The notes beneath the pieces were generated by a model, which had not been told where the DNA came from, searched no databases, and saw nothing but the letters and a program-made list of their open reading frames with translations. From contig VXPO01000025.1 in assembly GCA_009839505.1 (NCBI GenBank), positions 1 to 33,906 of the forward strand: DNA of 33,906 nt, in the 5' to 3' direction. The translations under genes and the position numbers were made by a program. Positions within the stretch are counted from its first letter, which is position 1; every line of letters starts with the position of its first letter. This document shows positions 24,522-31,457 of the stretch, one piece after another. This stretch comes from Gammaproteobacteria bacterium (GTDB taxonomy: Bacteria; Pseudomonadota; Gammaproteobacteria; Pseudomonadales; Azotimanducaceae).

Positions 24522-25610
24522 ATGGATTTCGCACTAAGCGAAGAGCAGCGCATGCTGCAAGACAGCATCTCGGGTTATCTCGAGTCCGGCTGTCCTTTGA
24601 CACGCGTCCGAGAGGTCGCCGAGGAACGCGAAGACCGCGCGGACGACATCTGGAACGAACTCACCAACCTCGGTGTACACGGCGTGCTCGTCGACGAGGA
24701 CTACGGCGGCGTCGGTCTGGGTCACCTCGAGGCGTCCCTCATCGCAGAGGCTCTTGGCAATGCCGTCGCGCCTGTCCCCTACGTCGCTTCGTCGATCATG
24801 GCGCCCACGGCTCTTGCCGCCGCCGGTAGCGACGAACAGAAGGAAGCCTGGCTGCCACGAATCGCGGGCGGCGAGGTCGTCGTCGGTGTTGGCGTCTCGG
24901 AGCAGATCGGCCGCCGGGAGACCGAAGGTGTTTCCTCGACGGACGGCAAGCTCAACGGCAAGGCGATGTTCGTCCTCGACGGCGCGTCCGCCGATGTACT
25001 GATCATCGCCTCCGACGACGGAGCCCTGCACCTAGTAGACCCCAACGGACCCGGCGTCACCCGCAACAAGCTCAAGACCATCGACCGCACGCGTACCGTG
25101 GCCGAGGTCGTCCTGGACGGCGCCGTCGGCGACGTGCTCCCAGGTTCAATCGATGACCGCGAACCCCTCCTGACCACGATCGACGTCGGCCGCGTCATTC
25201 TAGCCGCCGACACCCTCGGCGCCGCCCAATCCATGCTCGACACGTCCGTCGACTACGCCAAGGAGCGTCGCCAGTTCAATCGCGTGATCGGATCATTCCA
25301 GGCAGTGAAGCACATGTGTGCCGAAATGGCCGCAGAGCTGGAACCTTGCCGGTCACTGGTCTGGTACACCGCGCACGCCTACTCGGCGATCCCCGAGGAA
25401 GGCCGGCTAATGGCCTGCCATGCCAAGGCGCATCTCGCCGAGGTCGGCAAGTTCGTGGCGCGCAAGTCTACCGAGGTCCACGGCGGCATGGGGATCACCG
25501 ACCTGCTCGGACTGCACTACTGGTTCAAACGGATTGGTTTCAACCGCCAGTTGCTGGGGGCGCCGGAGTTGGTGCGGGCAGAGGCGGCCCGCGTGCAGGA
25601 GTGGGTTTGA
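24522..25610 (+). CDS. Acyl-CoA dehydrogenase, second of a pair
   Basis: Protein of 362 aa of the same family, more divergent and shorter. It begins M-D-F-A-L-S-E-E-Q-R-M-L-Q, a classic start for this family. The middle lacks the full W-x-x-x-x-S-E-P-x-x-G-S-D signature (it has V-G-V-S-E-Q-I). The C-terminal helices retain Y-A-K-E-R-R-Q-F-N-R-V-I-G-S-F-Q and E-V-H-G-G-M-G-I-T. The ATG at 24522 follows GGGAAC; the extra in-frame codons upstream run through the REP hairpin and are rejected. It is probably the partner subunit of the 23195 product. The stop is 31 bases from the convergent restriction gene. Confidence 0.88.
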   Translation: MDFALSEEQRMLQDSISGYLESGCPLTRVREVAEEREDRADDIWNELTNLGVHGVLVDEDYGGVGLGHLEASLIAEALGNAVAPVPYVASSIMAPTALAAAGSDEQKEAWLPRIAGGEVVVGVGVSEQIGRRETEGVSSTDGKLNGKAMFVLDGASADVLIIASDDGALHLVDPNGPGVTRNKLKTIDRTRTVAEVVLDGAVGDVLPGSIDDREPLLTTIDVGRVILAADTLGAAQSMLDTSVDYAKERRQFNRVIGSFQAVKHMCAEMAAELEPCRSLVWYTAHAYSAIPEEGRLMACHAKAHLAEVGKFVARKSTEVHGGMGITDLLGLHYWFKRIGFNRQLLGAPELVRAEAARVQEWV

Positions 25611-25641
25611 CGCTCCCTCGACAAGCGGTGGTCTAGCGACC

Positions 25642-26595
25642 CTACGAGTTCCCCCGAAACACTTCGGTTTGGTGCCAACGCAGGTATTTCTCGGCCGGTC
25701 GGTCGTGGTCAGTTCGGGGCAGTACTCGAGGCGGGGTTCCATCGAACCGCCCCAGGACCTCGTCGAAGCCTGTGCCGTTAGCTCCCCTAGCTACCGATAT
25801 CGTACGGTCGTCGTCTGACGACAAAGTGAAGGCGCCACGATCGAACAACCTGTGGTGAAGCGTGCACAATGCCAACCCGTTGCACACTCTGCCCGGGCCA
25901 GCGTCCGCGTGCCAGTGGATATGGGCGGCCTCCACGGCCGTCGACTTGCCATCCAAGCGCACGTCGAAGGCACATACGGCGCACTTTTCGCGGTAGGCGG
26001 ATAGGACCGCCGGACGGAAACCTGGATCCCGCTTGAGTCGTCGAGACAACTCGTACTCATACACAGCCCTCTCTTCCCCGAGTTGCCCACTGTCGTCCTG
26101 GCTGGATGCAGTAACTTGATCCGGCGCCGTGTCGAGCCCGGTCGCTCGCAAAATGTCAGCCCTATAGCTTTTGGGGAAATGCGCCTCGATGATCGACTCG
26201 GCTATACGCCAAGCCAAATGGGGATCTTGGCGTAGCGCTACGTAGTCCTCTTCCAGTAGGCCGCCATGGATATCGTTGGCGCGAAGGCTCTTGACATGAG
26301 CATCGTCGCTATGGGTTGTCGTCACCTCTTCCGGTCGATCGATCTCCCAGATTCCATCCTTCCGCATTCGCCAGAATGGGTACTGGGTACGGGGAGACTT
26401 GCGGCGGGGACCGAAACGATCCAACAGCGGGGCGAGATTCCGGTCGACCAATGAGTACGGCACCATCCTCGATTCGCCCCGAAGAGCCCGACCAATCGCC
26501 CATAGCGCTAGCAAGGGCTTGTGCGGCGCTCGTTTGCCGTTGCTGGACCATGGCTGGAGCGCCAGAAACCGCCTGTAAAGACCGATGCCGTCCAA
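25642..26595 (-). CDS. Phosphorothioate-DNA-sensing HNH restriction endonuclease (ScoMcrA-SBD type)
   Basis: Type IV restriction candidate of 317 aa. The N-terminal 155 residues resemble the sulfur-binding domain of ScoMcrA-like enzymes, with A-P-H-K-P-L-L-A-L-W (23-32) and Q-Y-P-F-W-R-M-R-K-D-G-I-W (71-83), which recognises phosphorothioated DNA. The C-terminal part (about 200-255) is an HNH nuclease: C205-x-x-C208, A-A-H225, then R-V-C-N-G-L-A-L-C-T-L-H-H with N239, C244 and H247/H248. It would cut incoming DNA carrying the sulfur modification. The start is TTG at 26595 with no clear ribosome site. No dnd modification genes are present, as expected for a type IV enzyme. Confidence 0.85.
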   Translation of the reverse strand: MDGIGLYRRFLALQPWSSNGKRAPHKPLLALWAIGRALRGESRMVPYSLVDRNLAPLLDRFGPRRKSPRTQYPFWRMRKDGIWEIDRPEEVTTTHSDDAHVKSLRANDIHGGLLEEDYVALRQDPHLAWRIAESIIEAHFPKSYRADILRATGLDTAPDQVTASSQDDSGQLGEERAVYEYELSRRLKRDPGFRPAVLSAYREKCAVCAFDVRLDGKSTAVEAAHIHWHADAGPGRVCNGLALCTLHHRLFDRGAFTLSSDDDRTISVARGANGTGFDEVLGRFDGTPPRVLPRTDHDRPAEKYLRWHQTEVFRGNS

Positions 26596-26758
26596 GGATT
26601 CGTATGCGTTCGTACGACGTAGGCCATCCTACCAAGTCGATGAACCCTTCGTGCTCGACCCAGTCCTCCAGAATTCGCATTACGTCATCCCCGACGATTG
26701 CGTCTTCAACGAAGGCGTTCTTGGTTGCAATGTTCGGCTTGCACCGCGCCGACCAACA
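26581..26758 (-). other. Unexplained open stretch with protein-like sequence
   Basis: Between the toxin stop and the restriction gene one minus-strand frame is open from the TGA at 26759-26761. It reads K-P-N-I-A-T-K-N-A-F-V-E-D-A-I-V-G-D-D-V, then M-R-I-L-E-D-W-V-E-H-E-G-F-I-D-L-V-G-W-P and T-S-Y-E-R-I-R-I. The composition looks like a folded protein, not a shadow. The frame runs on over the start of the restriction gene, where it loses protein character. The only ATG is at 26680, with no ribosome site. It may be the remnant of a lost gene or a small ORF; I do not recognise it. Confidence 0.3.
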
Positions 26759-26776
26759 TCACTAGGGGTCACGCAA

Positions 26777-27250
26777 TCACGCGAACAAGCGCTCGTCCCA
26801 CCATACAGGCGTTTCAAGTCCGGGTCTTATCCGGGGGAAATCGTCGTGGGCTGCGTTGATGACGATGTTCTGTTCGAGCCGAGCGACGACGGACGGCACG
26901 AACAGCACGGCGCTGCGACATTCGGCGTACCAGCGGTGGCCGAACACCTTGGCCGAGGTGGCACCCGCACGGTACCAGCCCGGCAACTGATCCGCGCTCG
27001 CGACCTCGTAGCTGACGCCCGCAGGAATCGTGATTTCCACATAGTGCTGGTTGGGAGGCGACACGGGTCCCAAGGTCGCCAGCGACTCGAGCATGGCGGT
27101 CGAGTAGTGCTCGGACGCGTAGATCACTCGATCACCCCGTTCATGCCAGCGGGCACCTACGCGCAACGCGCCGTCCGGGCTGTAGACGGGAAAGTGGCCT
27201 TTCGGGTCGCCGATGCGATAGGCCGTTAGCTGCGCCGGCAGCCCGCGCAA
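26777..27250 (-). CDS. RES-domain toxin (NAD+-degrading, MbcT/ParT-like)
   Basis: Toxin of 157 aa. RES-family features are Y-R-I-G-D-P near the start, G-A-R-W-H-E-R-G-D-R-V-I-Y-A-S-E (R34, Y44), E55 in A-M-L-E-S-L-A, and S113 in C-R-S-A-V-L-F-V-P-S. Characterised relatives destroy NAD+ by phosphorolysis or modify host proteins by ADP-ribosylation. The start is TTG at 27250, five bases after the antitoxin stop, so its translation probably depends on that of the antitoxin. No ATG is available in frame. Confidence 0.9.
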   Translation of the reverse strand: MRGLPAQLTAYRIGDPKGHFPVYSPDGALRVGARWHERGDRVIYASEHYSTAMLESLATLGPVSPPNQHYVEITIPAGVSYEVASADQLPGWYRAGATSAKVFGHRWYAECRSAVLFVPSVVARLEQNIVINAAHDDFPRIRPGLETPVWWDERLFA

Positions 27251-27255
27251 ATCGA

Positions 27256-27732
27256 CTACACCGGCATGCCGGCTTCGGCACGGAGTATGAGGTTGAGGAC
27301 CGTCTCGGCACCGGCCGAACTCGAGCGCGCCATATCGAACGGCGTGTCACCGCCAAGCAGCATGTGGGGGTGCTGAAGGAACGCGAGCATCTTGTCGAGA
27401 TCCCCGTGGTATACGCGGGCCAGGGCGTCGAGGATCCGACCGATTTCGTAGATCCGTTCGCTGTGATCCCTCGACAACGGTTTGCCCCGCTTGGACAGAC
27501 GCCGGTATGTGGCCTCCGGGATCATCAACCCGATTACCTTGGAACGCCCGAGAATCCGGGCGAAGGCGATGACAACCGTGGTCGGCAGACCGTTCGCGAC
27601 GCGACGTGCGAGTTCGACATCGTCGAGCTCCCGAGAGTCCTCCAAGCCCATGAGCCTGGCTAGCCGAGTTGGTTCATTGAGCGGTGGCGGCCGGTCCGCA
27701 TAGGACGCCAGCGCATCGACTCCACTCGCCAT
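27256..27732 (-). CDS. Xre/MbcA/ParS-type antitoxin (DUF2384)
   Basis: Antitoxin of 158 aa paired with the RES toxin. The N-terminal part is an Xre-like HTH region (V-I-A-F-A-R-I-L-G-R-S-K-V-I-G-L), and the C-terminal 60 residues are the toxin-binding DUF2384 region (L-A-F-L-Q-H-P-H-M-L-L-G-G-D-T-P-F-D-M-A), whose tail blocks the toxin active site in known complexes. The ATG at 27730-27732 has GGAGG eight bases upstream; an ATG five codons earlier has none. A promoter with flanking repeats lies just upstream and suggests autoregulation. Confidence 0.9.
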   Translation of the reverse strand: MASGVDALASYADRPPPLNEPTRLARLMGLEDSRELDDVELARRVANGLPTTVVIAFARILGRSKVIGLMIPEATYRRLSKRGKPLSRDHSERIYEIGRILDALARVYHGDLDKMLAFLQHPHMLLGGDTPFDMARSSSAGAETVLNLILRAEAGMPV

Positions 27733-27754
27733 GACTAACGCCTCCATGGTCAGG

Positions 27755-27783
27755 TGACGCCAAAATACGCGTTAATTGACGCC
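27755..27783. promoter_or_regulatory. Direct repeats TGACGCC flanking the promoter spacer, candidate antitoxin operator
   Basis: TGACGCC occurs at 27755-27761 and 27777-27783, starting 22 bases apart (about two helical turns). One copy abuts the -10 box and predicted start; the other abuts the -35 box. Between them lies the palindrome ACGCGT (27767-27772). This is the layout expected for repression by a bound antitoxin or toxin-antitoxin complex. Confidence 0.5.
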
Positions 27784-27790
27784 TCTTCAA
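27762..27790 (-). promoter_or_regulatory. Promoter of the toxin-antitoxin operon
   Basis: On the minus strand TTGAAG (27785-27790) and TATTTT (27762-27767) are separated by exactly 17 bases. The predicted transcription start near 27755 gives a leader of about 23 bases that includes the GGAGG site of the antitoxin. Confidence 0.6.
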
Positions 27791-27871
27791 GTCGTGGACG
27801 GATCCGGGGTGGGACTCGGAATCCCAGGAAGCTCTGAACAAGTGGCACTGCCTACACGGACCATGCCTGTA

Positions 27872-27950
27872 GGAGCGACCCTTGTTGTCGCCGCGCAAGT
27901 CACGGCCCGGCGTCGGCTAGCAAGGAAGGGCGACCGCGCGCCTGCGGGCG
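27872..27950. repeat. REP-like composite repeat
   Basis: GGAGCGACCCTTGT at 27872, with GTCGCC following, repeats the left unit at 121-141 with small changes. GGGCGACCGCGCGCCT at 27928 repeats the left part of the 24422 element. It ends at the stop codon of the truncated Rpn-type gene and fills much of the space before the toxin-antitoxin promoter. Confidence 0.65.
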
Positions 27951-28673
27951 TTACGGGCCGGGTTTCCCGTTGACGCGGTCGAGCAACTCTCCGCCGGTTT
28001 CGCAGTCCAGGATGAGGTCTGCCACCGCCTCGAGGCGGACATGGTCGCTGCCTGTTAACTCGGCGACCAGCGCCTGGGCGGTCGCGACACCGAACCGGTG
28101 CGAAGTCAGGCGACTCAGCAAGGCGAGCTGGCCTTCCTCCCGGCCCTCCTCGCGGCCTTGTTGCAGCCACTCCTGGGGCCATTCGCGCGCCCGCGCTTCC
28201 AATGTCGTCAATCCGTCCATCAGATCTCTCCACTCCAAGACCACGTCTGTGTCCGGTTCAGGGACCGGCATGCCTAGTCCCGGCAGAAGCACCTTCACCC
28301 AGTCCCAATAGGCACCGAATAGGCTTTGGTCTTCCGCATCGCCGTCCCGTTGCAGCCACTGGGCCGCCTTCGAGAGCACGCGAACCATGTCCGACAGCGA
28401 GCGGCCACCGGTCAGGTGTGCCAGTACGCTGAGCCGGTCGTTCCGTAGATCGTCACGCGGGGGCAGGCCGAGGTCAAGTCGCATGTACCGGCGACCCGCG
28501 ATGTGGCCCGCCAAGCCGGGAATTGCATCGGCCACGTCGCGGAGGTTGTCCGCCGCGTTCCATTCCACGTCTCCCGTGTGAACGACCAGCGGGAAGATGG
28601 CTAGATACCTTTCATTCGTTCCGCGCGCGGCGGGCGTCAGACTCTCGTAGACCATGCCGATGTAGGCGGCCAT
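27951..28673 (-). pseudogene. Truncated Rpn-type (PD-(D/E)XK, recombination-promoting) nuclease gene
   Basis: About 240 codons match the C-terminal two thirds of Rpn/transposase-like nucleases: M-A-A-Y-I-G-M-V-Y-E-S-L, then L-A-I-F-P-L-V-V-H-T-G, a middle helical part, and the typical tail Q-Q-G-R-E-E-G-R-E-E-G-Q-L-A-L-L-S-R-L with H-R-F-G. The N-terminal part that carries the nuclease residues is missing: upstream the same frame runs antisense through the thermonuclease-like gene and reads as low-quality sequence. The break therefore lies between 28673 and about 28765. The remaining product, if made, should lack nuclease activity. Confidence 0.7.
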
Positions 28674-28764
28674 GCGAATGGGTGTGCGAGAAGGACATCT
28701 CGATCCGGCGTTGCGCCAAGGCGTCGGCCTTGCCGCACGACTTGGGCACGCGCATGATGCTCGT

Positions 28765-29406
28765 GTGTTTCTGCGCGAGGCCATAGGTTCCGCTCTAGTT
28801 GCGTCCGCGCTCGTCGCGCCGTGGTGTGCCGCAGAGCAGGTGATCCGGGTCAAGGACGGCGACAGCCTTGTCGTTGACTCAAACGGCAACGAGGTGGAGG
28901 TCCGCCTGGCCGATATCGATGCGCCGGAGTTCAACCAGCCGCGGGGAGACGAAGCCCATGCCGCGTTGCGGTCGCTCGTGGCGGGAAAGGACGTTCGGCT
29001 CGACCTGATCGGTGGCGATGCCTATCGCCGCATCGTCGCGCGCGTCCATATCGACGACGTCGACGTGAACGCCGAGTTGGTCAGCCGTGGACTCGCCTGG
29101 GTGCGGCGGGCCTACGATCCTGCACCGGAGCTCGTCGCCCTGGAGGAGAAGGCACGAGCGGAGGCACTGGGCCTGTGGGCCGACGAGGATCCGGTGGCGC
29201 CTTGGATCTGGCGCAAGACCAAGCAGTCGGACGGCAGCCGCAAGCTCGGGGTGATACCCGAGGTGGAGTGCGGCACCAAGCGCACCTGCACACAGATGAC
29301 GACCTGCGAGGAGGCCATCGCCTTCCTCCGTCAGTGCAAGCTGACGCGCATCGACGGCGATGGGGACGGGATCCCCTGCGAGAAGCTCTGCCGCTACTAT
29401 CGGTGA
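28765..29406 (+). CDS. Secreted thermonuclease-like (SNase) protein with excalibur domain
   Basis: Protein of 213 aa. A hydrophobic N-terminus (about 6-23, ending C-A-A) looks like a signal peptide. The SNase fold follows: V-K-D-G-D-S (29-34), V-R-L-A-D-I-D-A-P-E (46-55), and candidate catalytic residues R47, E63 and R88/R89. The last 45 residues form an excalibur calcium-binding domain with Cys pairs and D-G-D-G-D-G-I-P-C (197-205). It probably degrades nucleic acid outside the cytoplasm. The start is uncertain: GTG at 28765 gives the signal peptide directly, while in-frame codons back to 28672 look non-native and lie in the junction with the broken Rpn gene. Confidence 0.82.
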   Translation: MFLREAIGSALVASALVAPWCAAEQVIRVKDGDSLVVDSNGNEVEVRLADIDAPEFNQPRGDEAHAALRSLVAGKDVRLDLIGGDAYRRIVARVHIDDVDVNAELVSRGLAWVRRAYDPAPELVALEEKARAEALGLWADEDPVAPWIWRKTKQSDGSRKLGVIPEVECGTKRTCTQMTTCEEAIAFLRQCKLTRIDGDGDGIPCEKLCRYYR

Positions 29407-29449
29407 CGCGCTCGCCGTCCGCCGTACAGTTCGGCTGTGTCCAATGTCA

Positions 29450-30007
29450 TCAATCCTGGTCGATGCTCGGCATGTCGCCCACCGGCACGGGCCTCCGATC
29501 AACAGGGTTGTGGATCACCCGAACGCCTAGCGGTTCGAGCCGACAGGTTCCGCGTTCGGAGAGTTCTATGCGGAAACGAGCCTCATCGCGCGCCATCTCG
29601 ATGGCACGTCCTCGCCGGCCATCCGCGTCGACAACCCGGAAAACGCAGGGTCGCCAAGGCATGACGTCGACGTCGAGCACCACCCTCCCCTCCTTCGAGA
29701 ATACGACTAGCGTTTGCCCATCCTGGGCCTCTGGAAGCTCGTACTCGTGCACGGGTGACCCGACGATCCTCTCGACTTCCTTCTGAGACGCGTAGGAACC
29801 GACGATGTGGACAACATCCCAGTCGAAGGTGGTCACCTCGGCCAAATCCAATACCGCACCGTCGCCCCGCTCTTCGACGGCGGTACGCAGGTCCGTGACA
29901 AAGTCCTCTCTCATGCCCTCCCTGTACTGCCAGCGCAGCCAATCGCAAGACACCAAGGGCGTGCATAGCACGACTGCAGCCAAGAAACCGATCAGTCGCC
30001 GCGGCAT
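29450..30007 (-). CDS. Putative lipoprotein of unknown function
   Basis: Protein of 185 aa. The N-terminus M-P-R-R-L-I-G-F-L-A-A-V-V-L-C is a lipoprotein signal, and P-L-V-S-C gives a lipobox with the lipidated Cys at 21. The mature part is a small alpha/beta protein (F-D-W-D-V-V-H-I-V-G-S-Y) that I cannot assign to a family. The ATG has a strong GGGAGG site seven bases upstream. It is convergent with the thermonuclease-like gene and divergent from the MmcQ gene. Confidence 0.75.
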   Translation of the reverse strand: MPRRLIGFLAAVVLCTPLVSCDWLRWQYREGMREDFVTDLRTAVEERGDGAVLDLAEVTTFDWDVVHIVGSYASQKEVERIVGSPVHEYELPEAQDGQTLVVFSKEGRVVLDVDVMPWRPCVFRVVDADGRRGRAIEMARDEARFRIELSERGTCRLEPLGVRVIHNPVDRRPVPVGDMPSIDQD

Positions 30008-30107
30008 TTCCCATCCTCCCTAGACTTGGCACCGAGGTGCATGCGGCGATCTTAGCCCGGCGCACCGACAACCGCGTGCTATGTTCCCCGTTCTTCAAGG
30101 GGGACTC

Positions 30108-30875
30108 ATGGCCAAGAACATCAAGGACGCCCTGCGCGAGGTCTGCCTGTCGCTCCCCGAGGTCGAAGAGCGTTCCGGCCACGGCATGCCGGACTTCCGC
30201 GTGCGCAACAAGACGTTCGCGATGATGGCGGTGAATCACCACGGCGACGGCCGCATCGCGGTCTGGCTTCACGCACCCGCGGGAGCCCAGCACATGCACG
30301 TCGAGGGCGAGCCCGACCACTACTTCGTGCCTCCCTACGTCGGGCCTAGGGGGTGGCTCGGGGTGCATCTCGACCGCGGCAACGACTGGTACACCATCGC
30401 CCTGCGCATTCGCGAGGCCTACGTCAACGTGGCGCCCGCGGACCTCGTGGGCGACCTCGGCGAACCCATCGCCATCGATCCGCCCACGGAGACCATCGAT
30501 CCGGAGGACTTCGATCCGCTATCGGCGCCCCATGCCCGTCAAAAGCTCGACCGGATCCGCGCGTTGTGTGCGGAGCTGCCGGAGACGTCCGAAGGCAAAC
30601 AGTTCGGCAATCCCGCCTTCAAGGCAGGCAAGAAGACCTTCCTGACCGTGCAGCGCTTCAGGCGCCGGATGCAGTTGGAGATCTGGGTCGGCCCGGAACT
30701 GCAGGCCACGCTCACCGATGATCCGCGATTCACCATCCCCCGCTACATCGGCCACCGCGGCTGGATCGATCTCGACGTGGAGAACCACCTCGACTGGGAG
30801 GAGGTCCGGGAGCTCGTGCTCGGCAGCTACAGGCACTTCGCGCTGAAGCGGATGCTGAAGGCGCTCGACGGCTGA
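30108..30875 (+). CDS. Tandem MmcQ/YjbR-fold protein
   Basis: Protein of 255 aa made of two MmcQ/YjbR domains. Domain 1 (about 5-120) runs from A-L-R-E-V-C-L-S-L-P-E-V to V-G-P-R-G-W-L-G-V-H-L. Domain 2 (about 143-250) runs from I-R-A-L-C-A-E-L-P-E-T to I-G-H-R-G-W-I-D-L-D-V. Most family members are single domains of about 110-120 aa with a CyaY-like fold and a suspected DNA-binding role. The ATG at 30108 has AGGGGG just upstream. Cytoplasmic. No partner gene is evident. Confidence 0.88.
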   Translation: MAKNIKDALREVCLSLPEVEERSGHGMPDFRVRNKTFAMMAVNHHGDGRIAVWLHAPAGAQHMHVEGEPDHYFVPPYVGPRGWLGVHLDRGNDWYTIALRIREAYVNVAPADLVGDLGEPIAIDPPTETIDPEDFDPLSAPHARQKLDRIRALCAELPETSEGKQFGNPAFKAGKKTFLTVQRFRRRMQLEIWVGPELQATLTDDPRFTIPRYIGHRGWIDLDVENHLDWEEVRELVLGSYRHFALKRMLKALDG

Positions 30876-30983
30876 CCGGGGACGCCAAAGCCGCGATCAC
30901 GGGCGACGCGGTACAGGTCGTTGCCGGTATCCGCCCCGCCAAGTAGAGTCGGCCTTTGACCCTTCGGCCACGGGGAGGTACGC

Positions 30984-31457
30984 ATGGGATACAAATTCAA
31001 CGTCAATGGGCACGCCGCGGACGTCGACGCGGCGCCCGATACGCCCCTGCTTTGGGTGTTGCGCGACCACTTGGGACTGACCGGCAGCAAGTACGGCTGC
31101 GGCGGCAGCTACTGCGGTGCGTGCACCGTTCACCTGGACGGTGCCGCGGTGCGCTCCTGCCAGCTGCCGGTGTCCACCCTCGAAGGCAAGTCGGTCAGCA
31201 CCATCGAGACCCTGGAGGAACGTCATCCAGAGCTCGTCGAGACCTGGGTGGCCAACAACGTCGCCCAGTGCGGCTACTGCCAGTCCGGCCAGCTCATGTC
31301 GGCGGCGGCACTGCTCGACGCCAACGCCGAGCCCACCGACTCCGACATCGACGCCGCCATGGCCGGCAACATCTGCCGCTGCGGCACCTATGTCCGGATT
31401 CGCGCGGCCATCCACGAAGCCGCCGGCAAGCGCGCCAATGGGGGGACCGACCGATGA
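30984..31457 (+). CDS. Molybdenum hydroxylase small subunit, two [2Fe-2S] clusters (IorA-type)
   Basis: Electron-transfer subunit of 157 aa. The plant-type cluster is held by C39, C44, C47 and C59 ([11 protein letters not shown]). The second cluster is held by C96, C99, C131 and C133 (Q-C-G-Y-C and I-C-R-C-G). The family is that of isoquinoline 1-oxidoreductase, aldehyde and xanthine dehydrogenases. The ATG has GGGGAGG five bases upstream. Its stop overlaps the start of the large subunit as ATGA, so the two should be made in equal amounts. No FAD subunit gene is present, which fits the two-subunit IorAB group that passes electrons onward to cytochromes. Confidence 0.92.
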   Translation: MGYKFNVNGHAADVDAAPDTPLLWVLRDHLGLTGSKYGCGGSYCGACTVHLDGAAVRSCQLPVSTLEGKSVSTIETLEERHPELVETWVANNVAQCGYCQSGQLMSAAALLDANAEPTDSDIDAAMAGNICRCGTYVRIRAAIHEAAGKRANGGTDR

